A DNA stretch of 64,000 nt from Microcella daejeonensis (GTDB lineage Bacteria > Actinomycetota > Actinomycetes > Actinomycetales > Microbacteriaceae), in NCBI RefSeq assembly GCF_026625045.1, contig NZ_CP113089.1, positions 1,364,001-1,428,000 of the forward strand. The letters run 5' to 3'. Under the pieces are notes generated by a model. The model was not told the origin of the DNA, did no database searches, and saw nothing but the letters and a program-made list of their open reading frames with translations. Positions 41,264 to 49,181 of this stretch are shown piece after piece (position 1 is the stretch's first letter; each line of letters begins with the position of its first letter). A program made the translations under genes and the position numbers.

Positions 41264-42076
41264 TTACTCGCCGCCGCGCAGGATCGCGATCATGCGCAGC
41301 AGCTCGAGGTAGAGCCAGACCACGGTGACCATGACGCCGAAGGCGGCCGTCCAGCCGAAGGCGGCCGGAGCGCCCTGACGCACGCCCTGCTGGATCGAGT
41401 CGAAGTCGAGCACGAGCGAGTAGGAGGCGAGGATCACGACGAGAACGCCGAGGAGCAGCGCGATGGGGATGCCGAAGAAGTCGCCGCCGCGGAGGCCCCA
41501 GGGGTCGGTGTTGGCGCCGAAGAGGACGAGCCCCATGTTGATGAGCGAGAACACCGCGTAGCCGATCATCGCGATGAGGAAGACCTTGGTCGCGCGCTTG
41601 GAGGCGCGGATCTTGCCGCTGCGGAACAGCACGAGCACGACGCCGACGATGACGAGCGTGGCGATGACGGCCTGCGAGACGGCGCCATCGGCGAGGTTCT
41701 CGAAGATGACCGAGATGCCGCCGACGAAGACGCCCTCGAGGGCGGCGTAGGCGAGCGTGAGCGGCGCGCTCGGCTTCTTCTTGAAGATGAGCACGAGCGA
41801 GAGCACGAAGGCGGCGATGGCCGCGGGGATCGCGAGGACGGGGACGACCCAGCCGAGCGCGGCACCGGCGAGGAGGACGACGAAGGAGATGACGATCTTG
41901 GTGATCGTGTTCTCGTAGGTCATCCGCTCGGTGTCGGCGGCGGTGGCCGAGGGGCGGCCGTACATCTCGTCGAGCTGCTCGGCGGTGGGGGCGTTCGCGA
42001 CCTGGAAGCCCTTGGTGGCCCCGGTCGAGAAGGCGGGGTTGCGTGAGAAGGCGGGGTTGGAGCTGCTGCGTGCCAT
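41264..42076 (-). CDS. Bax inhibitor-1/YccA family membrane protein
   Basis: 270 residues. A polar N-terminus with a duplicated NPAFSRNPAFST motif is followed by seven membrane segments (ITKIVISFVVLLAGAALGWV, LEGVFVGGISVIFENL, AFGWTAAFGVMVTVVWLYLE). The ALEGVFVGGIS and LDFDSIQQGV motifs are typical of the family; conserved Asp residues in this family gate calcium leak. ATG 42076 is preceded by GAAGAGG; an ATG 15 bases earlier is possible. Confidence 0.87.
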   Translation of the reverse strand: MARSSSNPAFSRNPAFSTGATKGFQVANAPTAEQLDEMYGRPSATAADTERMTYENTITKIVISFVVLLAGAALGWVVPVLAIPAAIAAFVLSLVLIFKKKPSAPLTLAYAALEGVFVGGISVIFENLADGAVSQAVIATLVIVGVVLVLFRSGKIRASKRATKVFLIAMIGYAVFSLINMGLVLFGANTDPWGLRGGDFFGIPIALLLGVLVVILASYSLVLDFDSIQQGVRQGAPAAFGWTAAFGVMVTVVWLYLELLRMIAILRGGE

Positions 42077-42136
42077 GGTTTCCTCTTCCATCGTGTCGGC
42101 CTGTGGGATGCGTCTCCCGGTCGGCACAGTGCCCTC

Positions 42137-42142
42137 AGTGTA
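42137..42142 (-). promoter_or_regulatory. Candidate -10 TACACT for the Bax-inhibitor gene
   Basis: TACACT on the minus strand, about 60 bases before the start codon. No clear -35. Confidence 0.35.
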
Positions 42143-42174
42143 GAGAAAAGCTCCCGCGGGCGGCAGTGCGGCGG

Positions 42175-42792
42175 CTATGCGCTCGCTGAACGCGCGAGGG
42201 CCGCGGCCCACCACGCCGAGCCGACGAGCACGAGCGCGGAGACGGCGAGGGCCAGGGGCATCCACTCGTAATCGCGGGCGAGCGTCGCGAACAGCACCCC
42301 GTTGAGCACGACCGGGCCGGCGGCCAGCAGGCTGCGCCACGGCCGGTGCCGCACCAGCAGCCAGCACAGGAACGGCACGATGAGCGTGATGACGGCGGCG
42401 GGGCCGGCGAGCAGCAGCCAGACCACGAGCGTCGACGGAAGCAGGGGGACGAGCCGTCGCCAGCCGCGCGCGGGCATGATCAGCCAGCCGGCCATGTGCG
42501 CCGTCGAGCCCCAGATGAGCGGCACGAGGTCGTACGTCAGCGCGCCCTGCAGCTGCACGAGCCCGCCGGCGATGAGCACGAGCCCGATGCCGACGCGGTC
42601 GCGGTAGCGGCCCCAGCGCAGGGGCAGCAGCGAGGCGGGGTCGGGATGCCGCTGCCGCGGTCGACGGCGGCGACCGGGCCGGCGCGGCGCGCGCGGGGAG
42701 GTCGGCGGCGGAGCCGCGTCGTGGGCGGCGGAGGTCGGATCGTTCGGCGCCGGGGTCGGGTCGCGCGGCGCCGCCTCGGGCGGCGCGGTCAT
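42175..42792 (-). CDS. Uncharacterised membrane protein with Pro/Arg-rich N-terminus
   Basis: 205 residues. The first 60 are Pro/Ala-rich then strongly basic (APRRPGRRRRPRQRHPD), followed by four to five hydrophobic segments (VGIGLVLIAGGLVQLQGALT, VVWLLLAGPAAVITLIVPFL, LLAAGPVVLNGVLFATLARD). I do not recognise a family. The start overlaps the upstream DUF4190 gene as ATGA, so the two are one operon. Confidence 0.65.
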   Translation of the reverse strand: MTAPPEAAPRDPTPAPNDPTSAAHDAAPPPTSPRAPRRPGRRRRPRQRHPDPASLLPLRWGRYRDRVGIGLVLIAGGLVQLQGALTYDLVPLIWGSTAHMAGWLIMPARGWRRLVPLLPSTLVVWLLLAGPAAVITLIVPFLCWLLVRHRPWRSLLAAGPVVLNGVLFATLARDYEWMPLALAVSALVLVGSAWWAAALARSASA

Positions 42793-43238
42793 GGCCCGCC
42801 CTGCAAGGCGAGGGCGACCGCGATGCCGCCGACGATGAGCGCGGCGAGGGAGAGCCAGCCGAGCGCGATCGCGGCGCCGGCGGCGCGCATGCCCCGCTCA
42901 TCGCGGCCGCCCGGCCGCCGCGAGCGGGCGATCTGCCCGACCGCGATGTGGCCGAAGAGCGCGGCGAGCGGGCTCAGCATGATGCCGAGCACGAGGGAGA
43001 CGACGGCGAGGGCATTGACGGGGCCGCGGGCGCGGGCGCGAGGGGCGGGCTCGGGGGCACCGGGGTCGAGGGGGAGCGCCGCGGCGTCGGGGCGCGGGAC
43101 CGCCGGTGCGGGCGCGGCCTCGGCGGCGAGCGGGGCGGCCTCGGTGACGGGATGCTCGGCAGCGGCATCCCGCCCCGCTCGCCGCGGCCGCAGGGGCGCG
43201 TCGGCCCACACGGGTCGCTCGGGCGTCTCGGCGCTCAT
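42789..43238 (-). CDS. DUF4190-type membrane protein (second copy)
   Basis: 149 residues. About 75 residues of Ala/Pro/Glu-rich sequence, then VNALAVVSLVLGIMLSPLAA, the loop FGHIAVGQIARSRRPGGRDE and a second membrane segment. This is the same plan as the protein at 23919-24398. ATG 43238 lies 7 bases after TAGCCT, so it is probably leaderless. Function unknown. Confidence 0.72.
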   Translation of the reverse strand: MSAETPERPVWADAPLRPRRAGRDAAAEHPVTEAAPLAAEAAPAPAVPRPDAAALPLDPGAPEPAPRARARGPVNALAVVSLVLGIMLSPLAALFGHIAVGQIARSRRPGGRDERGMRAAGAAIALGWLSLAALIVGGIAVALALQGGP

Positions 43239-43245
43239 GGCCGCG

Positions 43246-43251
43246 AGGCTA
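43246..43251 (-). promoter_or_regulatory. -10 TAGCCT, leftward leaderless promoter
   Basis: On the minus strand TAGCCT ends 7 bases before ATG 43238. It is 5 bases from the -10 of the divergent gene. Confidence 0.5.
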
Positions 43252-43256
43252 CCGCG

Positions 43257-43262
43257 TAGGCT
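43257..43262 (+). promoter_or_regulatory. -10 TAGGCT, rightward leaderless promoter
   Basis: TAGGCT ends 7 bases before GTG 43270 of the phosphodiesterase gene. Confidence 0.5.
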
Positions 43263-43269
43263 CGTCGCC

Positions 43270-44289
43270 GTGATCGAGCCCACGCCCGCGACGCGCACCG
43301 CTGCGGGCCGTCCGATCGTCGTCGCGCATCGCGGCGCGAGCGGCTACCGCCCCGAGCACACCCGGGCGGCGTACGAGCTCGCCGTGACGCTCGGCGCCGA
43401 GGCGATCGAGCCCGACATCGTCGCCACGCGCGACGGCGTGCTCGTGCTGCGCCACGAGAACGAGATCAGCGGAACGACCGACGTCGCCGACCGAGCCGAG
43501 TTCGCGGCGCGGCGCACGACGAAGACCATCGACGGCCAGCGCCTGACCGGCTGGTTCACCGAGGACTTCACCTGGGCCGAGCTGTCGACCCTGCGCGCCC
43601 GCGAGCGGCTGCCGCAGGTGCGGCAGGCCTCGTCGCGCTTCGACGGGCGGTACCCCGTGCTGCGCCTGCGCGACCTCAAGGGGATCCTCGACGACGCTCC
43701 GACCCCGGTGCGGATGGTCGCCGAGATCAAGCACGCGACGTACTTCGCGAGCATCGGGCTGCCGCTGGACGAGCTGTTCGCGGCGGAGATGGCGGGCTGG
43801 GCATCCCGCGACCGCCTGACGATCGAGGCCTTCGAGCAGACCGTGCTGCGCGAGCTCGCCGGGCGCGGGGTGCCGGCCCAGTACGTGTACCTGCTCGAGA
43901 AGGCGGGAGCGCCCGCCGATCTCGTCGCGCGGCACGGCGCCGCGGCGCTCGACTACGCGGGGCATCTCACCGACGAGGGGCTCGCCCGGCTCGCGGGCTC
44001 GGTCGACGGCATCAGCGTCGACACCGCGCTCATCGCGAAGCCGCCGCGGCGGGGCGAGCCCCCGGTGGCCTCCGACCTCGTCGCCCGCGCCCACGCCGCC
44101 GGCCTCGGGGTCTTCACCTGGACGCTGCGGCCCGAGAACCGCTTCCTGCCCGGCGCTCTGCGCATCGGCACGGCGCCGGCGGCGCACGGGGACTGGCTCG
44201 CGTGGTTCCGGTTGCTCATGGGCACGGGCCTCGACGGGGTGTTCGCCGACCACCCCGACCTGGCGCTGGAGGCGCGCGCGACGCTGTAG
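43270..44289 (+). CDS. glpQ: Glycerophosphodiester phosphodiesterase
   Basis: Hydrolyses glycerophosphodiesters to glycerol-3-phosphate and an alcohol. IVVAHRGASGYRPEHTRAAY carries the catalytic His and Arg, IEPDIVATRDGVLVLRHE the metal-binding Glu/Asp and second His, and VAEIKHAT a further metal ligand. Ends LDGVFADHPDLAL, the family C-terminus. 339 residues; no signal peptide, so likely cytoplasmic. Confidence 0.87.
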   Translation: MIEPTPATRTAAGRPIVVAHRGASGYRPEHTRAAYELAVTLGAEAIEPDIVATRDGVLVLRHENEISGTTDVADRAEFAARRTTKTIDGQRLTGWFTEDFTWAELSTLRARERLPQVRQASSRFDGRYPVLRLRDLKGILDDAPTPVRMVAEIKHATYFASIGLPLDELFAAEMAGWASRDRLTIEAFEQTVLRELAGRGVPAQYVYLLEKAGAPADLVARHGAAALDYAGHLTDEGLARLAGSVDGISVDTALIAKPPRRGEPPVASDLVARAHAAGLGVFTWTLRPENRFLPGALRIGTAPAAHGDWLAWFRLLMGTGLDGVFADHPDLALEARATL

Positions 44290-44399
44290 CGCGGGGGCGC
44301 GGCGGCGGGACGGGGCGACGACACGGCGGCAGGATGCTCGACTCGCGCACGAGGCGCGACGGCGGGATGCCCGGCTCGGGCGCTGTCGGCGGTGCGACC

Positions 44400-44405
44400 T
44401 AGACT
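44400..44405 (+). promoter_or_regulatory. -10 hexamer TAGACT for pcrA
   Basis: TAGACT ends 9 bases before ATG 44415 with no ribosome binding site between. Confidence 0.45.
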
Positions 44406-44414
44406 GATCGGGCC

Positions 44415-46883
44415 ATGAGCTTCCTCCCCGACGACACCCTCGACTCCCCGGGCGGCTGGCCGACCGGCAGCGCCGCCCCCGCCCGCACGAGCGCCGCATC
44501 CGCCGCCGCGCGACCCGCTTCGGGGGCGTCGGGGGCGACCGCCTCGGCCTCCGGTGCCGGCTCCGACGACCGGCCGGATCCGCTGCTCGACGGGCTCAAC
44601 CCGCAGCAGCGCGCCGCCGTCGAGTCGCGTGCGCAGGCGCTGCTCATCGTCGCGGGGGCCGGCTCGGGCAAGACGAGCGTGCTCACCCGCCGCATCGCGC
44701 GCATGCTGCGCGACCGCGAGCTGTGGCCGAGCCAGATCCTCGCCATCACCTTCACGAACAAGGCCGCGGGCGAGATGCGCGAGCGCGTCGGGCACCTCAT
44801 CGGGCGCGACGCCGCCGAGGGCATGTGGATCTCGACGTTCCACTCGGCCTGCGTGCGCATCCTGCGCCGCGAAGCGCAGCAGTTCGGATTCACGCAGGCG
44901 TTCACGATCTACGACTCCGCCGACTCGCGGGCGCTCATCAAGCGCATCGTGAAAGACCTGCAGGCCGACACCATGGGGCTGACGGTGAGCGCGGCCTCGG
45001 GCAAGATCTCGAAGCTCAAGAACGAGCTCGTCGACGTCGAGGGCTACAGCAGGCAGATCAACCCCAACGACCCGGCCGAGGTGATGTTCCTCGAGATCTT
45101 CCGGCGCTACACGCAGGAGCTCACCCGGGCCAACGCCTTCGACTTCGACGATCTCATCGCGCAGACCGTGTACCTGTTCCGCGCGTTCCCGCAGGTGGCG
45201 GCGCTCTACCAGCGGCGGTTCCGGCACGTGCTCGTCGACGAGTACCAGGACACGAACCACGCGCAGTACGCCCTCATCCGCGAGCTCACCCGGCCGGTCG
45301 ACCCCGTGCACGTGCCCGCCGACACCCGCATCGAGACCGACGCGAGCGGGGGCATCCCCTCGGCCGCCCTCACGGTCGTCGGCGACTCCGACCAGTCGAT
45401 CTACGCCTTCCGCGGCGCCGACATCCGCAACATCGTCGAGTTCGAGCGCGACTTCAGCAACGCCGAGGTGATCCTGCTCGAGCAGAACTACCGCTCGACC
45501 CAGACCATCCTCGACGCGGCCAACGCCGTCATCGGCAACAACTTCGACCGCATCGCGAAGAACCTGTTCACCGAGGTGGGCGCGGGCGAGCGCATCGTCG
45601 GCTTCACCGGCTACAGCCAGCACGACGAGGCGCAGTTCGTCGCCGATGAGATCCAGAAGCTGCACGAGGCCGGCACCCCCTACAACCAGATCGCCGTCTT
45701 CTACCGCACGAACGCCCAGACGCGAGCGCTGGAGGAGATCTTCATCCGCTCCGCCCTGCCCTACCGGGTGCTCGGCGGCACGAAGTTCTACGAGCGCGCC
45801 GAGATCAAGGACGTCATGGCGTACCTGATCGCCGTCGCGAACCCGGCCGACGGGCTCGCGCTGCGCCGCATCCTCAACACCCCGAAGCGGGGCATCGGCC
45901 CGGCCACCGAGACGGCGCTCGCGATGCACGCCGACGAGCTGGGGGGCGTCATGCGGGATGCCCTGCGCGACGCCGCCGCGCTCGGCCTGGGGCCGAAGGT
46001 GACCGGCGCCATGCTCGAGCTCGCCCGCATCCTCGACGAGGCGACGGCCACCATCGACACGGCCTCGGTGCCGGATGTCCTCACGGGCATCCTCGAGAAG
46101 ACCAAGTACGTCGACCTCCTTCGCGCCAGCCGCGACCCGCAGGACGAGGCGCGTGCCGAGAACGTCGACGAGCTCGTCGCGGTGACGCGCGAGTTCCAGC
46201 GCAACAACCCCGAGGGCCGGCTCATCGAATTCCTCACCGAGGTGGCGCTCGTCGCCGCGGCCGACGACCTCGACGACTCCAGCGGCACCGTCTCGCTCAT
46301 GACCCTGCACACGGCCAAGGGCCTCGAGTACGACGCGGTCTTCATCACGGGTGTGGAGGAGAACCTCCTTCCCCACCAGATGAGCGCGAGCGAGCCGGGC
46401 GGCCCCGCCGAGGAGCGCCGGCTGTTCTACGTCGGCATCACCCGGGCCCGCCAGCGCCTGCACCTCTCGCTCGCGATGACCCGCTCGACCTTCGGCGAGA
46501 CGCAGGTCGCCGCGCCGAGCCGCTACCTGCAGGAGATCCCGACCGAGCTCATCGACTGGCGCGACTCCCCGGGCATGGGGATGCGCTCGAGCCCCGGCGC
46601 CCAGCGCGCCGTCGGCGGCGGCCGTCGCGAGGAGTTCGGGTACAAGACCTCGCTGCCGCCGGGCAAGCCCAAGACGGAGTGGGCCAACCGGGTCACCGCG
46701 ACCGTGCGCGACAACGGCGACCTGACCCTCGTCGCGGGCGACCGCATCCGGCACGTCGACTTCGGGGAGGGCCGCGTCAGCGCCATCACCGGGCAGGGCC
46801 CGAAGAGCATCGCCGAAGTGCAGTTCGACACGGCGGGGCGCAAGCGGCTGCTCATCAAGATCGCTCCGATCGAAAAGCTGTAG
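44415..46883 (+). CDS. pcrA: UvrD/PcrA-type DNA helicase
   Basis: Superfamily 1A 3'-5' helicase for repair and replication conflict resolution. 822 residues: an Ala/Ser-rich N-terminus, LLDGLNPQQRAAVE (Q motif), LLIVAGAGSGKTSVLTRRIA (Walker A), LVDEYQDTNHAQYAL (Walker B), VVGDSDQSIYAFRGADIRNI (motif III), LLEQNYRSTQTILDAAN (IV) and LMTLHTAKGLEYDAVFITGV (V). The last 70 residues form the Tudor-like PcrA tail (HVDFGEGRVSAITGQGPKS). 2B-domain TTYR-like inserts are intact. Confidence 0.95.
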   Translation: MSFLPDDTLDSPGGWPTGSAAPARTSAASAAARPASGASGATASASGAGSDDRPDPLLDGLNPQQRAAVESRAQALLIVAGAGSGKTSVLTRRIARMLRDRELWPSQILAITFTNKAAGEMRERVGHLIGRDAAEGMWISTFHSACVRILRREAQQFGFTQAFTIYDSADSRALIKRIVKDLQADTMGLTVSAASGKISKLKNELVDVEGYSRQINPNDPAEVMFLEIFRRYTQELTRANAFDFDDLIAQTVYLFRAFPQVAALYQRRFRHVLVDEYQDTNHAQYALIRELTRPVDPVHVPADTRIETDASGGIPSAALTVVGDSDQSIYAFRGADIRNIVEFERDFSNAEVILLEQNYRSTQTILDAANAVIGNNFDRIAKNLFTEVGAGERIVGFTGYSQHDEAQFVADEIQKLHEAGTPYNQIAVFYRTNAQTRALEEIFIRSALPYRVLGGTKFYERAEIKDVMAYLIAVANPADGLALRRILNTPKRGIGPATETALAMHADELGGVMRDALRDAAALGLGPKVTGAMLELARILDEATATIDTASVPDVLTGILEKTKYVDLLRASRDPQDEARAENVDELVAVTREFQRNNPEGRLIEFLTEVALVAAADDLDDSSGTVSLMTLHTAKGLEYDAVFITGVEENLLPHQMSASEPGGPAEERRLFYVGITRARQRLHLSLAMTRSTFGETQVAAPSRYLQEIPTELIDWRDSPGMGMRSSPGAQRAVGGGRREEFGYKTSLPPGKPKTEWANRVTATVRDNGDLTLVAGDRIRHVDFGEGRVSAITGQGPKSIAEVQFDTAGRKRLLIKIAPIEKL

Positions 46884-46908
46884 CCAGCTCTTCGAGCCCT
46901 CCTCGTCT

Positions 46909-46932
46909 GTTCGACGCTCGTCCGCGTCGAAC
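46909..46932 (+). terminator. Hairpin after pcrA
   Basis: Perfect 9-bp stem GTTCGACGC/GCGTCGAAC, loop TCGTCC, 25 bases after the pcrA stop. No T run. Confidence 0.5.
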
Positions 46933-47048
46933 CCGATCGAGAAACTCTGAGCTGATGAGCGCGCCGCCGATCCTGCTGCGCGCTGCGCTTCGTGAGCTCC
47001 GCATCCGCATCCGCGTCACGCGCTATGCGCAGTTCCGGCCTGCTGAGG

Positions 47049-47054
47049 TAGTCT
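47049..47054 (+). promoter_or_regulatory. Candidate -10 TAGTCT for the partner-switch operon
   Basis: TAGTCT matches TANNNT and lies 163 bases before the first gene, leaving a structured leader. No recognisable -35 or alternative-sigma motif. Confidence 0.35.
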
Positions 47055-47217
47055 CACGAGCGACCGTGCCGCCCGGCGAGCAAACCTCGCCCGGCGCCGC
47101 GTCGAACAACGGTCGCGCGACCCGCGTATGCGGGGGCGCGCACAGGGCTCCCCGCGCGACATGATGGGAGTGCGCGGATCATCGCCGCGCCCGCATCACC
47201 CCGAACGAGGAGCAGGC

Positions 47218-47550
47218 ATGGAAATCGCCGTCGCGCACCACCCCGAAGGCATCGCCGAGGTCACCCTCATCGGGCGCCTCAACATGGTCACCGCTGCGCG
47301 GGTCCGCGAGAGCATCCACGAGGCGATCATCGGCAACCACCCCCGCATCGCCGTCGACATGGCGGGCGTCTCGTTCCTCGACTCCTCCGGCCTCGGGGCG
47401 CTCGTCTGGGCGTACAAGGCGGCGAAGGAGGCGGGCGGCGGTCTCGTTCTCATCGAGCCGACCGAGCAGGTGCAGCTCGTGCTCGAGCTCACCAACATGA
47501 GCTCCGTGCTCACGACCGCGCCCTCGCTCGCGGAGGCGTACCCGTCGTGA
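47218..47550 (+). CDS. STAS-domain anti-sigma factor antagonist-like protein (RsbV type), copy 1
   Basis: 110 residues, all one STAS domain: EVTLIGRLNMVTAARVRESI, then VDMAGVSFLDSSGLGALVWA. The phospho-acceptor is Ser57 by alignment with SpoIIAA. GAGGAGC precedes ATG 47218. Its stop overlaps the kinase-phosphatase gene as GTGA. It shares the GRLNMVTAA and PTEQV-LVL-LTN segments with copy 2 at 51261, so they are recent paralogues. Expected to shuttle between the fused kinase and an effector according to phosphorylation. Confidence 0.9.
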   Translation: MEIAVAHHPEGIAEVTLIGRLNMVTAARVRESIHEAIIGNHPRIAVDMAGVSFLDSSGLGALVWAYKAAKEAGGGLVLIEPTEQVQLVLELTNMSSVLTTAPSLAEAYPS

Positions 47551-49181
47551 GTCCGCTCGTGGCCCGATCGAAGCGCTTCGCCACGCCCGCGGAGGATCTC
47601 GACTCGGTGCACGAGCTCCTGCAGGAGACCTGGGCGGCCAGTCCCGCGCTCAGCCCTCGCGACCGGATGGCGGTCGAGACGGCCGTCGCCGAGCTCGTGG
47701 CGAACGTCATCCAGCACGCCGGCCACGGCGGCGACGTGGCTTTCACGCTGACCGTCATCGTCGAGGAATCGCGCGTCGAGGTGACCGTGAGCGACTCGGG
47801 ACACGAGGTCGACGTCGACCTCACCGGACCGCGCGAGATGCCCGACCCGCTCGCCGAGTCGGGGCGTGGCCTCCCGCTCATGCAGATGCTGCTCGACTCG
47901 GTGGAGTACCACCGCGTCGAGGAGATGAACCACTGGACCCTCATCCGCTCCCGGGAGGAGCACGCGGGCGGGCAATCCGGCGACGACGTCGACCGGCCGG
48001 TCAAGCGGTCCCTGCCGTCCGTCTCGATCAGCGGCGTCATCGACGAGATGGCGCGGCAGCGCGCGCTCGACGAGCTCGGCATCGTCGACACCCCGCCCGA
48101 GGAGCGCTTCGACCGGGTCACGCGACTCGCCCAGCAGCTCTTCGGCGTCGAGAGCGTCGCCATCAACATGATCGATCGCGACCGGCAGTGGTCGAAGTCG
48201 ATCGTCGGCCCCGCCCTGCCCGAGAAGCCGCGGATCGACTCGATCTGCACGGTGACCATCGAGTCGGACGAGACGCTCGTCGTGCCCGACCTCACGGCCG
48301 ACCCGCGGTTCGCGCGGCTCGCCGACCCCGAGGGGCTGCAGTTCTACGCCGGGCATCCGCTCTACGCGCCGGGCGGGGAGCGCATCGGCTCGTTCTGCAT
48401 CTACGACTCGCAGCCGCGCGCCTTCGGGGAGAGGGAGGCGGCGATGCTGCGCGACCTCGCCTCCTGGGTGCAGCAGGAGCTCTCGGTCAGCCAGGAGCTC
48501 AGTCGCGCCGCCGAGGTGCAGCAGGGGCTCCTGCCCCAGCAGCTGCTGAGCATGCCGGGGTGGGAGATCGCCGGCATGTGCCTGCCCGCCCGCGCCGTCG
48601 GCGGCGACTTCTACGACTGGTACCCGGTGGGGGAGGGGGCCGCCTTCACCCTCGCCGACACGATGGGCAAGGGCATCGGCTCCGCCATCATCGCGGCGAC
48701 GGTGCGGGCGGTGCTGCGCTCCTCGGCGCGGTACGGCGACGTGCGGGGCGCCGTCGAGGCGGCCGCGGCCGCGCTCACCGCCGACCTCGACAGCGCCGGC
48801 CTCTTCGTCACGCTGTTCCACGGACGTCTCGACATGGACACCGGCGAGATGACCTTCATCGACGCGGGTCACGGCCTCACGATCGTGATGCGGGTCGACG
48901 GCTCGGTGGAGCGCCTGAAATCGATGTCGCCGCCGCTGGGCATCGATGCCGAGACCGAGTGGATGCCCCAGACGGTCATCCTCGAACCGGGCGAGACCCT
49001 CATCGCCATGAGCGACGGCGTACTCGACCTCTACGACGGGTCGCTCGCCTCGCTCGACAACGTCGCGGCCCTCGCCATGCTCGCCGGCAGCGCCGAGGAG
49101 ATCGTGCAGGCCATGCGCACCCGCGCCCGGGGCGTCGCCCCCGACGACGTGACGGTGATGGTGATCCGCCGTGACGCATGA
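47547..49181 (+). CDS. Fused RsbW-like kinase, GAF sensor and PP2C/SpoIIE phosphatase
   Basis: 544 residues in three parts. Residues 1-135: HATPase of the RsbW type with ETAVAELVANVIQHAG (Glu49, Asn53), SDSG and ESGRGLP. Residues 170-310: GAF domain (ALDELGIVDTPPEERFDRVT, FYAGHPLYAPGGERIGSFCI). Residues 320-541: PP2C phosphatase with VGGDFYDW (Asp354), LADTMGKGIGS (Asp371), MSDGVLD (Asp490) and PDDVTVMVI. The enzyme can in principle both phosphorylate and dephosphorylate STAS partners. GTG start overlaps copy 1 STAS; the 3' end overlaps the GT2 gene by 11 bases. Confidence 0.9.
   Translation: MSPLVARSKRFATPAEDLDSVHELLQETWAASPALSPRDRMAVETAVAELVANVIQHAGHGGDVAFTLTVIVEESRVEVTVSDSGHEVDVDLTGPREMPDPLAESGRGLPLMQMLLDSVEYHRVEEMNHWTLIRSREEHAGGQSGDDVDRPVKRSLPSVSISGVIDEMARQRALDELGIVDTPPEERFDRVTRLAQQLFGVESVAINMIDRDRQWSKSIVGPALPEKPRIDSICTVTIESDETLVVPDLTADPRFARLADPEGLQFYAGHPLYAPGGERIGSFCIYDSQPRAFGEREAAMLRDLASWVQQELSVSQELSRAAEVQQGLLPQQLLSMPGWEIAGMCLPARAVGGDFYDWYPVGEGAAFTLADTMGKGIGSAIIAATVRAVLRSSARYGDVRGAVEAAAAALTADLDSAGLFVTLFHGRLDMDTGEMTFIDAGHGLTIVMRVDGSVERLKSMSPPLGIDAETEWMPQTVILEPGETLIAMSDGVLDLYDGSLASLDNVAALAMLAGSAEEIVQAMRTRARGVAPDDVTVMVIRRDA

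Larger units (their letters stand above)
46884..47217 (+). other. 334-base gap between pcrA and the partner-switch operon
   Basis: Contains a perfect 9-bp hairpin (46909-46917 with 46924-46932) that could terminate pcrA, a TAGTCT -10 at 47049 and a GGCGAG/CTCGCC hairpin (47075-47080 with 47086-47091) in the presumed leader. A short frame from 46954 (MSAPPILLRAALREL) runs to 47164 but has no supporting ribosome binding site. I see no convincing gene. Confidence 0.5.

Noticed and set aside
46931..46950. An echo of the pcrA 3' end (PIEKL-stop) about 67 bases downstream of the real one
   Set aside because: Only 13 of 18 bases match and the flanks are unrelated, so chance is as good an explanation as duplication.
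46954..47164. A short plus-strand frame (MSAPPILLRAALREL...) before the first STAS gene
   Set aside because: No ribosome binding site, no recognisable family and it overlaps the presumed promoter and leader hairpin.
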